Assembly: GCA_037144355.1 (NCBI GenBank)
Contig: JBAWWY010000002.1
Coordinates: 62,001 to 126,000, forward strand
Reading direction: 5' to 3'
From: JBAWWY01 sp037144355
Lineage (GTDB): Bacteria; Bacillota; Clostridia; Peptostreptococcales; Anaerovoracaceae
Length of the DNA: 64,000 bases
In this document: positions 1 to 7,949 of the stretch, piece after piece
Layout: each line of letters opens with the position of its first letter
Position numbering within the stretch: the first letter of the stretch is position 1
Made by a program: the position numbers and the translations under genes
Notes under the pieces: model-generated
Told to the model about the DNA's origin: nothing
Seen by the model: only the letters and a program-made list of their open reading frames with translations
Database searches by the model: none

Positions 1-1570
1 CAGTAAGCTGGTCATGCTTTGATAAAAATGCGTATTGGCGGAAAATTTCTCGGTGTGAAAGAGCCAAGCCAAGTTGTTCTCTGAGATACTCCATAATTGA
101 AATATCATTCTCTGTATAAACATTATTCTCTTTTGAATCAATATTTATTAGGCCATATAACTTATTGTCTTTATATATTGGGCCACTTATTGAGGATTGA
201 ACAAGTACGCCATCTTTGTTATCCATTACTTCCACAAAACTTGGGTTCAACAAAGTTTGTATATTATTAATAATAACAGTATGGCTGTAATCTCCCGCAG
301 TCATACGATATGCAAATGATTCCTTTAGCGGAAGTCTGAAATTGTAGTTAGCTTCCTGAAGATATCCAAAGCTTGCTGCCATCGACAAGTATCCTTCTTC
401 ATCTAACATAAGAATACATCCAAGTTCAGCATGAGGCATAACCTCTCTTACTCTACTGAGAATGTACTTAAAAAATTCATCTAGGCTAACATCCTCTGCA
501 AGCCGATGATTTATTGCCAAAACCACATCTTTCATTCGTGAAAGCTGGCGGATCTCAACCTGTTGTTGTTTCTGCTCCGTAATATCACGCAATATCGCTA
601 ACAGCTCATCGGCGTTGGATTTAACAAATCGCACTTCATAGAAAGCCTCCTTGCCTGAATTTACCAGCTTGTATTCCAGTGTCTGCATCTCATTGGTTAG
701 CTGAGCCGTTACCACTTTTTCCATGCATAAGGCAGAGATTTTCTCTGGCAAGATATCTCCGATTGTTTTCCCAATAAACTCCTCTTTTGGCCGCAGAAGC
801 CAGGATGTATCCCTTGATTCGCAGTCAATGAAATAGCCTTGAAAATTTAGTTTGAATATTGCGTCGGGGAGCGTTCGAATTATAGATTTGAAGCGCTTCT
901 CACTCTGGTCCAATAAAGTGATTGCCTTCTGGTGTTCAACAATTTCTTCCGTAAGTCGCTTGTTCCAGGTTTCCAAGTCTTGAGTCATAATTTTCATCTT
1001 GTTTAATTGAGTCCCTATTGTCAGGTTCCTTCTCTTGTTATTTTCAAATACGAAGCTTGCGACCAAAAACAGAACCGTAAAACCAATAAATTGAGAAATA
1101 TAGTAATTATCATCCATTACAAAATGAATTCTTGTACTCCATTCATAAATACCCAAAGATGCCAGTGTAATGGACAGAAGAATAAAGATTATCCTATTTT
1201 CACTCAATAACGTTATTATAATAACAATAAAGGTGCCCGTCCAAACTGTTGGGCCTATCAGAGGATAATAGATCACCACAAAGCAAACTATCAAGAATAC
1301 TGTCAGCAAGTTCAACATAAGCCGGACTTTATTTTGATTTCTTATGATTTTCGTGCATAAAATATAGGTGATTCCAATAAGAAAGAAAATGGTGCTATTT
1401 TTCAGAATGTCAGCGATATGCATTATCCCTAATAATTTAAAATATGCAAAATTCATAATGCTGCAGATCATGCAAATAAATGCCGTCAGCGCTGCAATCA
1501 TATGATTCTGGTATTCTAATGTGTGTATTTCATAATTTAAAAAAGCAATGTATTTCCGCATTGATTTCAT
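1..1570 (-). CDS. Membrane PAS-GAF sensor, probable diguanylate cyclase (3' end cut by window)
   Basis: About 523 codons are visible; the C-terminus lies outside the window. The first ~180 residues contain about six hydrophobic membrane segments. A short linker rich in charged residues leads into a PAS-like domain (roughly 215-330), and then a GAF-like domain (about 350-510). The last readable residues are FLSKHDQLT, which matches the opening of GGDEF domains (HDxLTGLxNR), so the missing part is most likely a diguanylate cyclase. This is inference, because the GGDEF signature itself is not visible. The start at 1570 is preceded by GGAG at good spacing; an in-frame ATG three codons later is possible. 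It probably senses a signal at the membrane and cytoplasmic GAF/PAS sites and adjusts c-di-GMP. Confidence 0.75.
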   Translation of the reverse strand, partial: MKSMRKYIAFLNYEIHTLEYQNHMIAALTAFICMICSIMNFAYFKLLGIMHIADILKNSTIFFLIGITYILCTKIIRNQNKVRLMLNLLTVFLIVCFVVIYYPLIGPTVWTGTFIVIIITLLSENRIIFILLSITLASLGIYEWSTRIHFVMDDNYYISQFIGFTVLFLVASFVFENNKRRNLTIGTQLNKMKIMTQDLETWNKRLTEEIVEHQKAITLLDQSEKRFKSIIRTLPDAIFKLNFQGYFIDCESRDTSWLLRPKEEFIGKTIGDILPEKISALCMEKVVTAQLTNEMQTLEYKLVNSGKEAFYEVRFVKSNADELLAILRDITEQKQQQVEIRQLSRMKDVVLAINHRLAEDVSLDEFFKYILSRVREVMPHAELGCILMLDEEGYLSMAASFGYLQEANYNFRLPLKESFAYRMTAGDYSHTVIINNIQTLLNPSFVEVMDNKDGVLVQSSISGPIYKDNKLYGLINIDSKENNVYTENDISIMEYLREQLGLALSHREIFRQYAFLSKHDQLT

Positions 1571-1766
1571 TGACCCACTCCGAATTCTCTACAAATTTTG
1601 ATGGTGCGTTTTAGTCATAATAGCGTAATAATACAGAGCTGATTCTGCGCATATAATATATCGGCAGCAGCACGAATTTCTTTAATAGAAATCATACATC
1701 CTGAATTCCATAAAAATCTATTGTTAACTTCGAAGAATATAATATAATTGTGGAGTTGTCTCGAAA
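1571..1766. other. Intergenic region, no gene recognised
   Basis: This 196-base gap separates two leftward genes. It holds the ribosome binding site of the left gene. A minus-strand reading frame of 66 codons (1615-1815) overlaps the end of the right-hand gene, but it has no recognisable family or ribosome site, so I do not call it. No convincing terminator hairpin was found. Confidence 0.5.
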
Positions 1767-2090
1767 TTATTTTGCGCAGTCGCAGTTTATACTGCCTGCA
1801 ATTATTTCCTGCCAATCTCCAAGAACGTCATGAGTCCAGCAATCATCTGCTCCTGCAGCTTCACGCATGGTCAGAGCGAAAATATAAGATAATTCCTTGA
1901 CTGTGGCCCCTGCTTCTAAAGCACCTTTGAAATGCTTAAGTACGCAAGGCTTGGAACGGCCTTTAATTGAAAGGGCAAAACAAATAAATTGATACGTTTT
2001 TTCGTCAATCATTCTTTTTTCTTCATAAATCTTGTCAATCTCATCAAGCTTTTCAACGAATTCCGGGAAAAATTCAGCTAGCATTCTCAT
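1767..2090 (-). CDS. Carboxymuconolactone decarboxylase-like (AhpD-fold) protein
   Basis: 107 residues, the usual size for a single-domain CMD/AhpD-fold protein. The central part (about residues 45-90), with CVLKHFKGALEAGATVKEL followed by a helix and a conserved cysteine in GADDCW, fits the family. AhpD-type members use a CxxC pair, but here the cysteines are spread (CVLKH, DDCW and a CDC near the C-terminus), so the redox mechanism is unclear. It is the last gene of the leftward operon behind arsR, the permease and the thioredoxin-like gene, with about 47 bases between it and the thioredoxin gene. CMD-like proteins recur in such clusters. A redox or thiol-handling role in metalloid detoxification is inferred. 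Confidence 0.7.
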   Translation of the reverse strand: MRMLAEFFPEFVEKLDEIDKIYEEKRMIDEKTYQFICFALSIKGRSKPCVLKHFKGALEAGATVKELSYIFALTMREAAGADDCWTHDVLGDWQEIIAGSINCDCAK

Positions 2091-2137
2091 AAAAAATTCT
2101 CCTCTATTTATTAAAATATATTTTGTTATTTAAACAC

Positions 2138-2368
2138 TTATTTCAAAAGTGCTTTTATCTCTTCAACCGTTGCAACCTTGCCAACAATTTTAACTTCTTC
2201 ATCAATTACAAGGGCTGGTGTTCTCATCACGCCATATTTTGCAATATCCTTGAAATCTTGTACTTTCTCAACTGTTGCATCCAACCCAAGTGTTTTAACG
2301 GCATCTTTAGTATTTTGTTCTAATTTTTTGCAATTTGCGCAACCCGAGCCTAAAATTTTAATAATCAT
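2138..2368 (-). CDS. Thioredoxin-like small redox protein (MTH895/TM0996 type)
   Basis: 76 residues, matching the short thioredoxin-fold family of archaeal and clostridial 'redox-active disulfide' proteins. The N-terminal beta strand MIIKILGSGC is followed by the active-site motif C-A-N-C (residues about 10-13), and the cis-proline loop appears as RTPALVID. It has GGAGG six to seven bases before its ATG. It lies 12 bases downstream of the permease gene, so the two are almost certainly cotranscribed. In these clusters such a protein may reduce or deliver the metalloid substrate to the permease; that link is inference. No in-frame TGA is present in the active site, so it is an ordinary Cys protein and not a selenoprotein. 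Confidence 0.85.
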   Translation of the reverse strand: MIIKILGSGCANCKKLEQNTKDAVKTLGLDATVEKVQDFKDIAKYGVMRTPALVIDEEVKIVGKVATVEEIKALLK

Positions 2369-2380
2369 ATAATTTCCTCC

Positions 2381-3349
2381 CTATAATATAAAGTTAAATA
2401 GATAACCGGTTAATAGGATCCCACAGCCAACTATCCCCACAAATGTAGCTAACAATCTAGGTTTTAGTACCTGGCGAAGAATTATCATCTCAGGTAGGCT
2501 GAGCGCGGTTACTGACATCATAAAGGCTAAAGCGGTTCCCATTGCCACACCTGCTCTTGTTAGTTCGCTGATAAGGGGAATCACGCCTGCAGCGTTTGAA
2601 TAAAGTGGTATTCCAATTAAAACGGCGACGAATACTGCAAAAGGATTATCCGGACCTGCATATTTAGCTAAAGCCCCTGATGGAATCCAGCCATGCATAA
2701 ATGCACCAAGCGCAATCCCTATTACAACATAAATCCATATCTTCCTAAGCAAATCTTTTGTAAAATTCCATGAATCATTTAGTCTTTCTTTTGTCGTAGG
2801 GTCAGGAATATCTATATCAGCACGATTATTTCCAAGTTGATAGACATAATCTGCAACATATTTTTCCATCTTTAACTTGCCAATAATAATACCGCTAACT
2901 ATTGCAATTATTTCGCCTAAAAAAACATATAATAAAGCAATTTTAATTCCAAACATTCCATACAATAGGACCAAGGCAACTTCATTTACCATTGGCGCAG
3001 CAATTAGATATGAGAATGTCACTCCAAGTGGAACGCCTGCCTCAACAAAACCTATGAACAAGGGTACTGCCGAGCAGGAACAGAACGGGGTCACAATTCC
3101 TAGCAATGCAGCTAATATGTGCCCTATGAAAGTATTTCCTTTTTTCTTTGAAAGCATCTCCCTGGTTTTTTCAGGTGGGAAAAAGCTTCGTATAAATGTA
3201 ATTATATAAATAATTACAATCAGTAAGCAAAATATTTTTATTGTATCAAATACAAAGAAATTAACAGCGTCTCCCAATTTGCTTCCTTCTTGGATTCCGA
3301 AGATACTATATGCTAACCAATTTGCAAAGTTTTGAGTCCAAACAAACAT
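2381..3349 (-). CDS. Permease of the ArsP/DUF318 family, putative organoarsenical or metalloid efflux
   Basis: 322 residues with about eight predicted membrane segments in two halves separated by a charged cytoplasmic loop (about residues 150-190). The conserved segment TPFCSCSAVPLFIGF near residue 95, and the symmetric GIPLYSNAAGVIPLI near 245, are hallmarks of the DUF318 permeases, which include ArsP, an exporter of trivalent organoarsenicals. The CSC cysteines are the likely metalloid ligands. It starts five bases after the arsR stop, so it is under ArsR control. The exact substrate cannot be read from sequence; arsenic species are favoured by the CVC-type ArsR next door. Confidence 0.85.
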   Translation of the reverse strand: MFVWTQNFANWLAYSIFGIQEGSKLGDAVNFFVFDTIKIFCLLIVIIYIITFIRSFFPPEKTREMLSKKKGNTFIGHILAALLGIVTPFCSCSAVPLFIGFVEAGVPLGVTFSYLIAAPMVNEVALVLLYGMFGIKIALLYVFLGEIIAIVSGIIIGKLKMEKYVADYVYQLGNNRADIDIPDPTTKERLNDSWNFTKDLLRKIWIYVVIGIALGAFMHGWIPSGALAKYAGPDNPFAVFVAVLIGIPLYSNAAGVIPLISELTRAGVAMGTALAFMMSVTALSLPEMIILRQVLKPRLLATFVGIVGCGILLTGYLFNFIL

Positions 3350-3354
3350 CTATA

Positions 3355-3708
3355 TCATCCTTCCTTAGTCAATTCACATGGTATTCCATTATTTTTGCAC
3401 TCTGCCAGCTTTTCTAAATCCCTTTTGCACTGCTCTAATTTATCTAATTCATGGCTTAATACTTCTTGAATGAAAGGATGCTCTAAAAGGATATCTTCGT
3501 TTATTTTATACGAAACCCACTGTGCCTTTTTAGTTGGTATAGCAAGTCCGGCATTGCTTAAATTTGTCAAATGCCTTGATGTATTTGATTGGGTAGTTTC
3601 TAATGCATATTGAATTTCGCAAACACAAAGTTCTGAATTCCTAAGCAAATTAAGAATTCGAAGCCTCGTCTCATCCTCCAATGCTTTAAATATTTTAACT
3701 AATTCCAA
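3355..3708 (-). CDS. arsR: ArsR/SmtB-family metalloid-sensing repressor
   Basis: 117 residues with a winged helix-turn-helix. The sequence ELCVCEI around residue 28 is the arsenic-sensing type 1 motif (ELCVCDL) in the alpha3 helix, and TTQSNTSRHLTNLSNAGL is the recognition helix region. Additional cysteines occur near the C-terminus (C93, C103, C110 region). The start codon is TTG at 3708, supported by GGGAGG nine bases upstream. It is the first gene of the operon and probably represses it until As(III) or a similar metalloid binds. A dyad that overlaps the promoter just upstream is the probable operator. Confidence 0.9.
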   Translation of the reverse strand: MELVKIFKALEDETRLRILNLLRNSELCVCEIQYALETTQSNTSRHLTNLSNAGLAIPTKKAQWVSYKINEDILLEHPFIQEVLSHELDKLEQCKRDLEKLAECKNNGIPCELTKEG

Positions 3709-3730
3709 TTTTAATCGCCTCCCATATTGT

Positions 3731-3752
3731 TATATGCGTCTATGCTCATATA
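3731..3752 (-). promoter_or_regulatory. Putative ArsR operator dyad
   Basis: Inverted repeat with 6-bp arms TATATG and CATATA separated by 10 bases. The ATATG-N10-CATAT form resembles known ArsR/SmtB operators. It overlaps the downstream edge of the predicted -10 box, so a bound repressor would block transcription. Confidence 0.6.
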
Positions 3753-3778
3753 CTAATATAGATTACGCTTACTGTAAA
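3750..3778 (-). promoter_or_regulatory. Predicted sigma-A promoter of the arsR operon
   Basis: Read leftward: -35 TTTACA (3773-3778), spacer of exactly 17 bases, -10 TAGTAT (3750-3755). It lies about 45 bases upstream of the arsR start and overlaps the operator dyad. Confidence 0.65.
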
Positions 3779-3843
3779 GAACTATTTATATAAACTATAA
3801 AAATTGAAAGGGGCTAATTTGTTCGGCAAGTCTCCTCAAACAT

Positions 3844-3888
3844 AACAGCCCTGAAGTGCTGCCTTTTAGGCGGTACTTCAGGGCTGTT
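3844..3888. terminator. Strong hairpin between arsR operon and reductase operon
   Basis: A perfect 14-bp stem pairs AACAGCCCTGAAGT (3844-3857) with ACTTCAGGGCTGTT (3875-3888), and the loop can pair further. There is no clear T-run on either strand. It lies just past the end of the leftward reductase operon, so it may stop that transcript, but a Rho-independent call is weak. Confidence 0.45.
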
Positions 3889-3939
3889 AAGAATGAGATA
3901 CGTCATTTGATCCTAATCGATTTTCTATTTATTAATCAA

Positions 3940-4211
3940 TTACTTAATCTTCATAAGTCTGCGGGCAATTCCTACCATTGGCTTGTAGAAGATTCCTTCC
4001 ATTTCACGGCTCACTAACTTGAGTTGTGCCGGTATGGCAATCTTCTGGGTGCAATGGCTTAAGCCATTTTCTATTGCATTTCTATTGCATTTCTAATCAT
4101 TTCAATAGCTCTAGCCTCATCTACTCCATTGCCTTTTGTCGGAAGTCTCATGCACCCAAATCCCAAAACGGAAAGCATATCGCCATTTTTTTGATTTTTT
4201 CTATATTTCAT
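3940..4211 (-). pseudogene. Aldo/keto reductase remnant with large internal deletion
   Basis: The start region has a good ribosome site (GGAG) and reads MKYRKNQKNGDMLSVLGFGC followed by MRLPTK, the N-terminus of ferredoxin-domain aldo/keto reductases. It breaks at a stop after 46 codons. The last ~40 codons, ending at 3940 in a different frame, read as the C-terminus of the same family (QKIAIPAQLKLVSREMEG). Roughly 300 central residues, including the whole catalytic barrel, are missing. The junction carries an 11-bp tandem duplication, TTCTATTGCAT, at 4069-4090, a plausible scar of the deletion. It lies 17 bases downstream of the nitroreductase, so the two were probably one operon. The product is expected to be inactive. 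Confidence 0.8.
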
Positions 4212-4228
4212 CTTTCAATCTCCTACCT

Positions 4229-5068
4229 TCATTCAGCAATGACCCATGTTGATATGTAATCTAAATCAACTATATTCTTTTGGTTCTCCTTATAATCCCA
4301 CTGTCCTTTTAATCCCATTTCTTTAGCCGTCAATCCAAAATGGCACATGGCAATTCCAATATCATTTTTTTGCATGTCAAATGGACCTTTTGCGTAGGCT
4401 TTGGTTCTATTTAAATAAAAATCATAACCATAATCATTTTTGATTATTCTCCAGGGTTGCTTGTTAGAAGCAGAAGGTCCAAGACGTACCATTTCAAGTG
4501 GTATTTTATAGTCGCCTGCTTTATTCTCATCTAGGGGTGTAGACAAGTCATTCTCGAAAAAGAGTTCATTGAAAGCTTTCCTTTTGTCCGCTCCAACTAA
4601 AGATCTAACAGCGTTGTCAAAAAAGCGTGGCTTTTGTTTTTTTATTCCTACCGGACATACAATTGCTATATACTCGTTTTCTCCCAACTTGCATTTTTGT
4701 GTAAATTCCCCTCTATTGAAAGTCCCTCCCAACCAGCAGGTTTGAAGGTTCATATCTGTGGCAAAAAGGATGATTTTTTCAAACATGTATCCAAACTCCG
4801 CGTAGTTTTCCTCACCGTCAGTATAAATTCCTATAATATAGTTAGTTGCTCCAGCAATCATCCCATAAGTCCCGAGTTTCAATGGTGTCTCATTATTTGA
4901 GTTATTAGTTATGTATTGAAATCTGGCTCTTATTTTGGTTTGGGTGTTCATCTCATCGATATAAGCACAAAGCCTTTCGACTAAAGCCTCCTCAAGTGGT
5001 TTTGAATCATATGATCTGCATGAATACCTTGCTTTAATGTTTTCTATAATTGATTTTTCGAATTCCAT
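4229..5068 (-). CDS. Nitroreductase-family protein (TM1586-like, two half domains)
   Basis: 279 residues, longer than a simple nitroreductase and consistent with the TM1586-type nitroreductase fold. The N-terminus IKARYSCRSYDSKPL is the FMN phosphate-binding arginine segment, LQTCWLGGTFNRGEF lies near the dimer and FMN site, and GPSASNKQPWRI in the second half repeats the 'S-x-x-N-x-Q-P-W' motif. The start ATG has GGGGGAG upstream. It should be an FMN-dependent, NAD(P)H-using oxidoreductase, but the substrate is unknown. It is the intact gene of an operon whose downstream aldo/keto reductase has decayed. Confidence 0.85.
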   Translation of the reverse strand: MEFEKSIIENIKARYSCRSYDSKPLEEALVERLCAYIDEMNTQTKIRARFQYITNNSNNETPLKLGTYGMIAGATNYIIGIYTDGEENYAEFGYMFEKIILFATDMNLQTCWLGGTFNRGEFTQKCKLGENEYIAIVCPVGIKKQKPRFFDNAVRSLVGADKRKAFNELFFENDLSTPLDENKAGDYKIPLEMVRLGPSASNKQPWRIIKNDYGYDFYLNRTKAYAKGPFDMQKNDIGIAMCHFGLTAKEMGLKGQWDYKENQKNIVDLDYISTWVIAE

Positions 5069-5263
5069 ATTTCTCCCCCCAATTGATATTGGTTTATTCT
5101 GTAGATTTAAATATTATTTATGCCTTTAATCTGCATCATCTTACATCAAAGAGCTTCTCTTAATCATTGTATCAAAGTTTTCGAGGTTTTGACTGATATT
5201 TATATTTTTTTGACAAGAATATGTTATAATTCTTTGTAATTAAATTGAGATCAAGGGAATTTT

Positions 5264-6604
5264 ATGAGAAATTATATCCGAGTCATTTTTGTAATTTTTA
5301 TAATTATTTCGTTTTCCATTCTGATTTACTATAATCAGGGTCTGGACAGGTTGGCTGCTGGAAATGCGGGCAACCATTTGTTGTCTGGCGACCTTGGGCT
5401 TGAAAATGCGATTTCCCAAAGAATCGCCATAATCATATATATTTTTATTATGGTAACAGTATGCATTTTTTACATAGTATACGAATTCTATAGGGTAATG
5501 TACAACGATCTGGCTGATAGGATGGAAATGCTTGACGCCAGCAGAAATGATCTTCAGACAACCTATGACAGCGTAGCCATGTTCCTCATTGAAATTGATG
5601 GAGACTTTACAGTTACCAACATTAACAATGCCTTCTCTGAAAGTATTGGCAAAAAAAAGAATAGCATTATAGGCAAGAAACTTAATCTAGTTCTTGATTT
5701 CCCTGGCAGTGTTTACGAAATACTCATTTCCGAAATACAAAGCGCCTTTGAAAACAATATCAACCATAAGACTGAACTGGAAAACAGCGGGAAAATATAT
5801 GAAGCCTTTATCTTCCCCCTCGAGACAGCCAAAGATAGAACAAAAAAAGTATTGCTCATGTTGAACGATGTAACCAATGCAAGAGCCGTGGAAAGGCAGA
5901 TGCTTCAGGACAACAAGATGATTGCCGTAGGCCAGCTGGCTGCAGGCGTCGCCCACGAGATTAGAAATCCACTCGGGATAATACGGAATTATTGCTATGT
6001 TTTGAAAAACAGCGATCAATATGACAGGGCCGTTATTGACAAGGCCATCGCCTCCATCGAAAAAGCAGTCGACAAATCTGGCAGGATAATAAGCAACCTT
6101 CTTGATTTTTCAAGAATATCAAACAACAAATGGGAGGCCACTAATTTAAAGAACTTTTTAAAATCAATAATCTCTCTCGAGCAAAACGTACTTGTTACTA
6201 AAAATATTAAGGTGACGATAAATTGTGACGAAAGCATTGAGGCCTTTACCATCCTTGAATCTTTGGAAATCATTCTTATCAATCTGATTATAAATGCAGT
6301 GGATGTAATGCCCTCTGGTGGAAATATCTCCATAGACTGTACCCAGAATCAGGATATCTTGCAGTTGATAATTGCCGATACAGGCTCAGGTATTCCCGAA
6401 ACCAATATTGGAAGCATATTCAATCCGTTTTTTACTACCAAAGATAAAACGGACGGAAGTGGACTGGGCTTATATATTGTTTACAATGAAACCGAGAAGC
6501 TGGGCGGCAAGATTGAAGTTGAAAGCAAGATGGGGGCAGGAACGGTATTTACATTAACTTTCCCAATGCAAAGGAGTGAAGACAATGACAGTCAAGCCAT
6601 TTAA
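5264..6604 (+). CDS. Membrane sensor histidine kinase (PAS, HisKA, HATPase)
   Basis: 446 residues. Two membrane segments (about 7-24 and 52-75) flank a short external loop of ~28 residues. A PAS domain (~95-205) precedes the dimerisation domain with GVAHEIRNPLG; the phosphoacceptor is His231. The C-terminal ATPase domain shows the N box (LINLIINAVDVMPSGG), the G1 box (IADTGSGIP), the F box and the G2 box (GSGLGLYIV). It resembles NtrB/AtoS-class kinases. Its end overlaps the start of the sigma-54 response regulator, which is surely its partner. With so small an outer loop, it probably senses through its membrane segments or PAS domain, perhaps together with the permease that follows. Confidence 0.92.
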   Translation: MRNYIRVIFVIFIIISFSILIYYNQGLDRLAAGNAGNHLLSGDLGLENAISQRIAIIIYIFIMVTVCIFYIVYEFYRVMYNDLADRMEMLDASRNDLQTTYDSVAMFLIEIDGDFTVTNINNAFSESIGKKKNSIIGKKLNLVLDFPGSVYEILISEIQSAFENNINHKTELENSGKIYEAFIFPLETAKDRTKKVLLMLNDVTNARAVERQMLQDNKMIAVGQLAAGVAHEIRNPLGIIRNYCYVLKNSDQYDRAVIDKAIASIEKAVDKSGRIISNLLDFSRISNNKWEATNLKNFLKSIISLEQNVLVTKNIKVTINCDESIEAFTILESLEIILINLIINAVDVMPSGGNISIDCTQNQDILQLIIADTGSGIPETNIGSIFNPFFTTKDKTDGSGLGLYIVYNETEKLGGKIEVESKMGAGTVFTLTFPMQRSEDNDSQAI

Positions 6605-7949
6605 AATTTTAATCGTCGATGATGAGCCAGATTATTGTGAGGTTTTGGATACTATCCTGTCTTCGAAGGGCTATCATACAAGGATAACTACCAATCCTAA
6701 AGAGGTTCTGGAAATCCTCATGGGTGAAGATTTTGACTTGGTTCTTTCAGATTTGATTATGCCTGAAATGGATGGGATAACATTGCTACGGGCAATCAAG
6801 AAGAAACAACTCAAGCCATATGTGATTATTATGACCGCATATGGAACTATTGAAAATGCCGTTAACGCCATGAAACTTGGTGCATATACATATATCATCA
6901 AAGGAAGCAATCCCGAAGAGTTATTGGCTGAAATCGAGAATATAAAGAAACTTAGAGCATATGAGAATGAAAGCCAGATAAAAGAAACCAATGATTTTGA
7001 CTTTATGCTTGACTCAAATAATGAGGAGTATAAAAAAGTTCTGGAGATTTCAAGAAAAGCCGCACAAAGTGATGCCAATATACTGATTTTAGGCGAATCT
7101 GGTGCTGGCAAAGAAGTAATTGCAGAATTTATACATAAGGAAAGCAAGCGCAAAAACAACCCCTTTATGGATATCAACTGTTACGCCCTCTCTGACAGCC
7201 TTATGGAATCGGAACTGTTCGGCCACGAAAAAGGATCTTTCACAGGCGCCGCCACAACAAGAATCGGAAGGTTTGAGGCAGCAAATGGTGGAACACTATT
7301 CCTCGACGAAATTGGAGATATTCCCATATCAACCCAATCCAAACTTCTTAAGGCAATCGAGACAAAGAAAATTCTTCGCGTTGGAAGAAATGAACCCATT
7401 ACTGTGGATTTTCGATTAATTTCTGCAACCAACAAGGATTTGCAGGTGGAAATCAAAGAAGGACGTTTTAGAGAGGATCTTTTTTATAGGTTGAGTACTA
7501 TCATTATTGAAGTGCCGCCTCTACGCAATAGGAAGCAGGATCTCGACAAGCTTATAAATTATTTTATCAAGAAATCAGCTTCAGTTATGAATATAAACGT
7601 TAAGGAAGTTGATAAGGGCGTATTAGATTTTCTTCATACTTATGATTATCCTGGGAATGTCCGTGAACTTAAAAATATCATAGAAAGACTAGTTGTCCTC
7701 TCTGAAAATGGATTGATTCGAGAAAGTGGGCTTATGAGCACCAAGGTTTCTATTCCAAGCTCTGAAAATGTAAATGATTTTTTTGGTGAGGATAAACCCT
7801 TGCGTGATATTCGAAGTGATTTTGAATCCAAGTATATTGAAATGCTTCTAGAAAAAAACAACCGCAATATAGGGAAGACTGCCGAGATCTTAGGGATAAG
7901 CCGAAGACAGTTATTCAATAAAATCTCTGAATATGGATTGAAGCAATGA
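6585..7949 (+). CDS. NtrC-family sigma-54-dependent response regulator
   Basis: 454 residues: receiver domain (1-120, phospho-acceptor D56), AAA+ sigma-54 activation domain (~140-385), and a Fis-type helix-turn-helix at the C-terminus (KTAEILGISRRQLFNKI). Walker A reads GESGAGKE, and the sigma-54 contact loop reads GSFTGA instead of the commoner GAFTGA. FLDEIGDIP is Walker B. I choose ATG 6585 because GGAG lies eight bases before it; the in-frame GTG at 6576 is part of that ribosome site. It overlaps the kinase gene and is followed with a 4-base overlap by an amino-acid permease. It should activate sigma-54 promoters in this neighbourhood; a matching site lies at 11044-11060. Confidence 0.93.
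   Translation: MTVKPFKILIVDDEPDYCEVLDTILSSKGYHTRITTNPKEVLEILMGEDFDLVLSDLIMPEMDGITLLRAIKKKQLKPYVIIMTAYGTIENAVNAMKLGAYTYIIKGSNPEELLAEIENIKKLRAYENESQIKETNDFDFMLDSNNEEYKKVLEISRKAAQSDANILILGESGAGKEVIAEFIHKESKRKNNPFMDINCYALSDSLMESELFGHEKGSFTGAATTRIGRFEAANGGTLFLDEIGDIPISTQSKLLKAIETKKILRVGRNEPITVDFRLISATNKDLQVEIKEGRFREDLFYRLSTIIIEVPPLRNRKQDLDKLINYFIKKSASVMNINVKEVDKGVLDFLHTYDYPGNVRELKNIIERLVVLSENGLIRESGLMSTKVSIPSSENVNDFFGEDKPLRDIRSDFESKYIEMLLEKNNRNIGKTAEILGISRRQLFNKISEYGLKQ

Noticed and set aside
1615..1815. Minus-strand frame of 66 codons
   Set aside because: It overlaps the end of the CMD-like gene, has no ribosome site and no recognisable family.
2138..2368. Selenoprotein form of the thioredoxin-like protein
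   Set aside because: Active-site codons are Cys codons and no in-frame TGA is present.
4026..4259. Plus-strand frame over the reductase remnant
   Set aside because: It is the antisense shadow of the aldo/keto reductase pseudogene.
5200..5263. TTGACA and TATAAT before the kinase gene as one promoter
   Set aside because: They are separated by only nine bases, far from the 16-18 needed; the -10 box may act with another -35.
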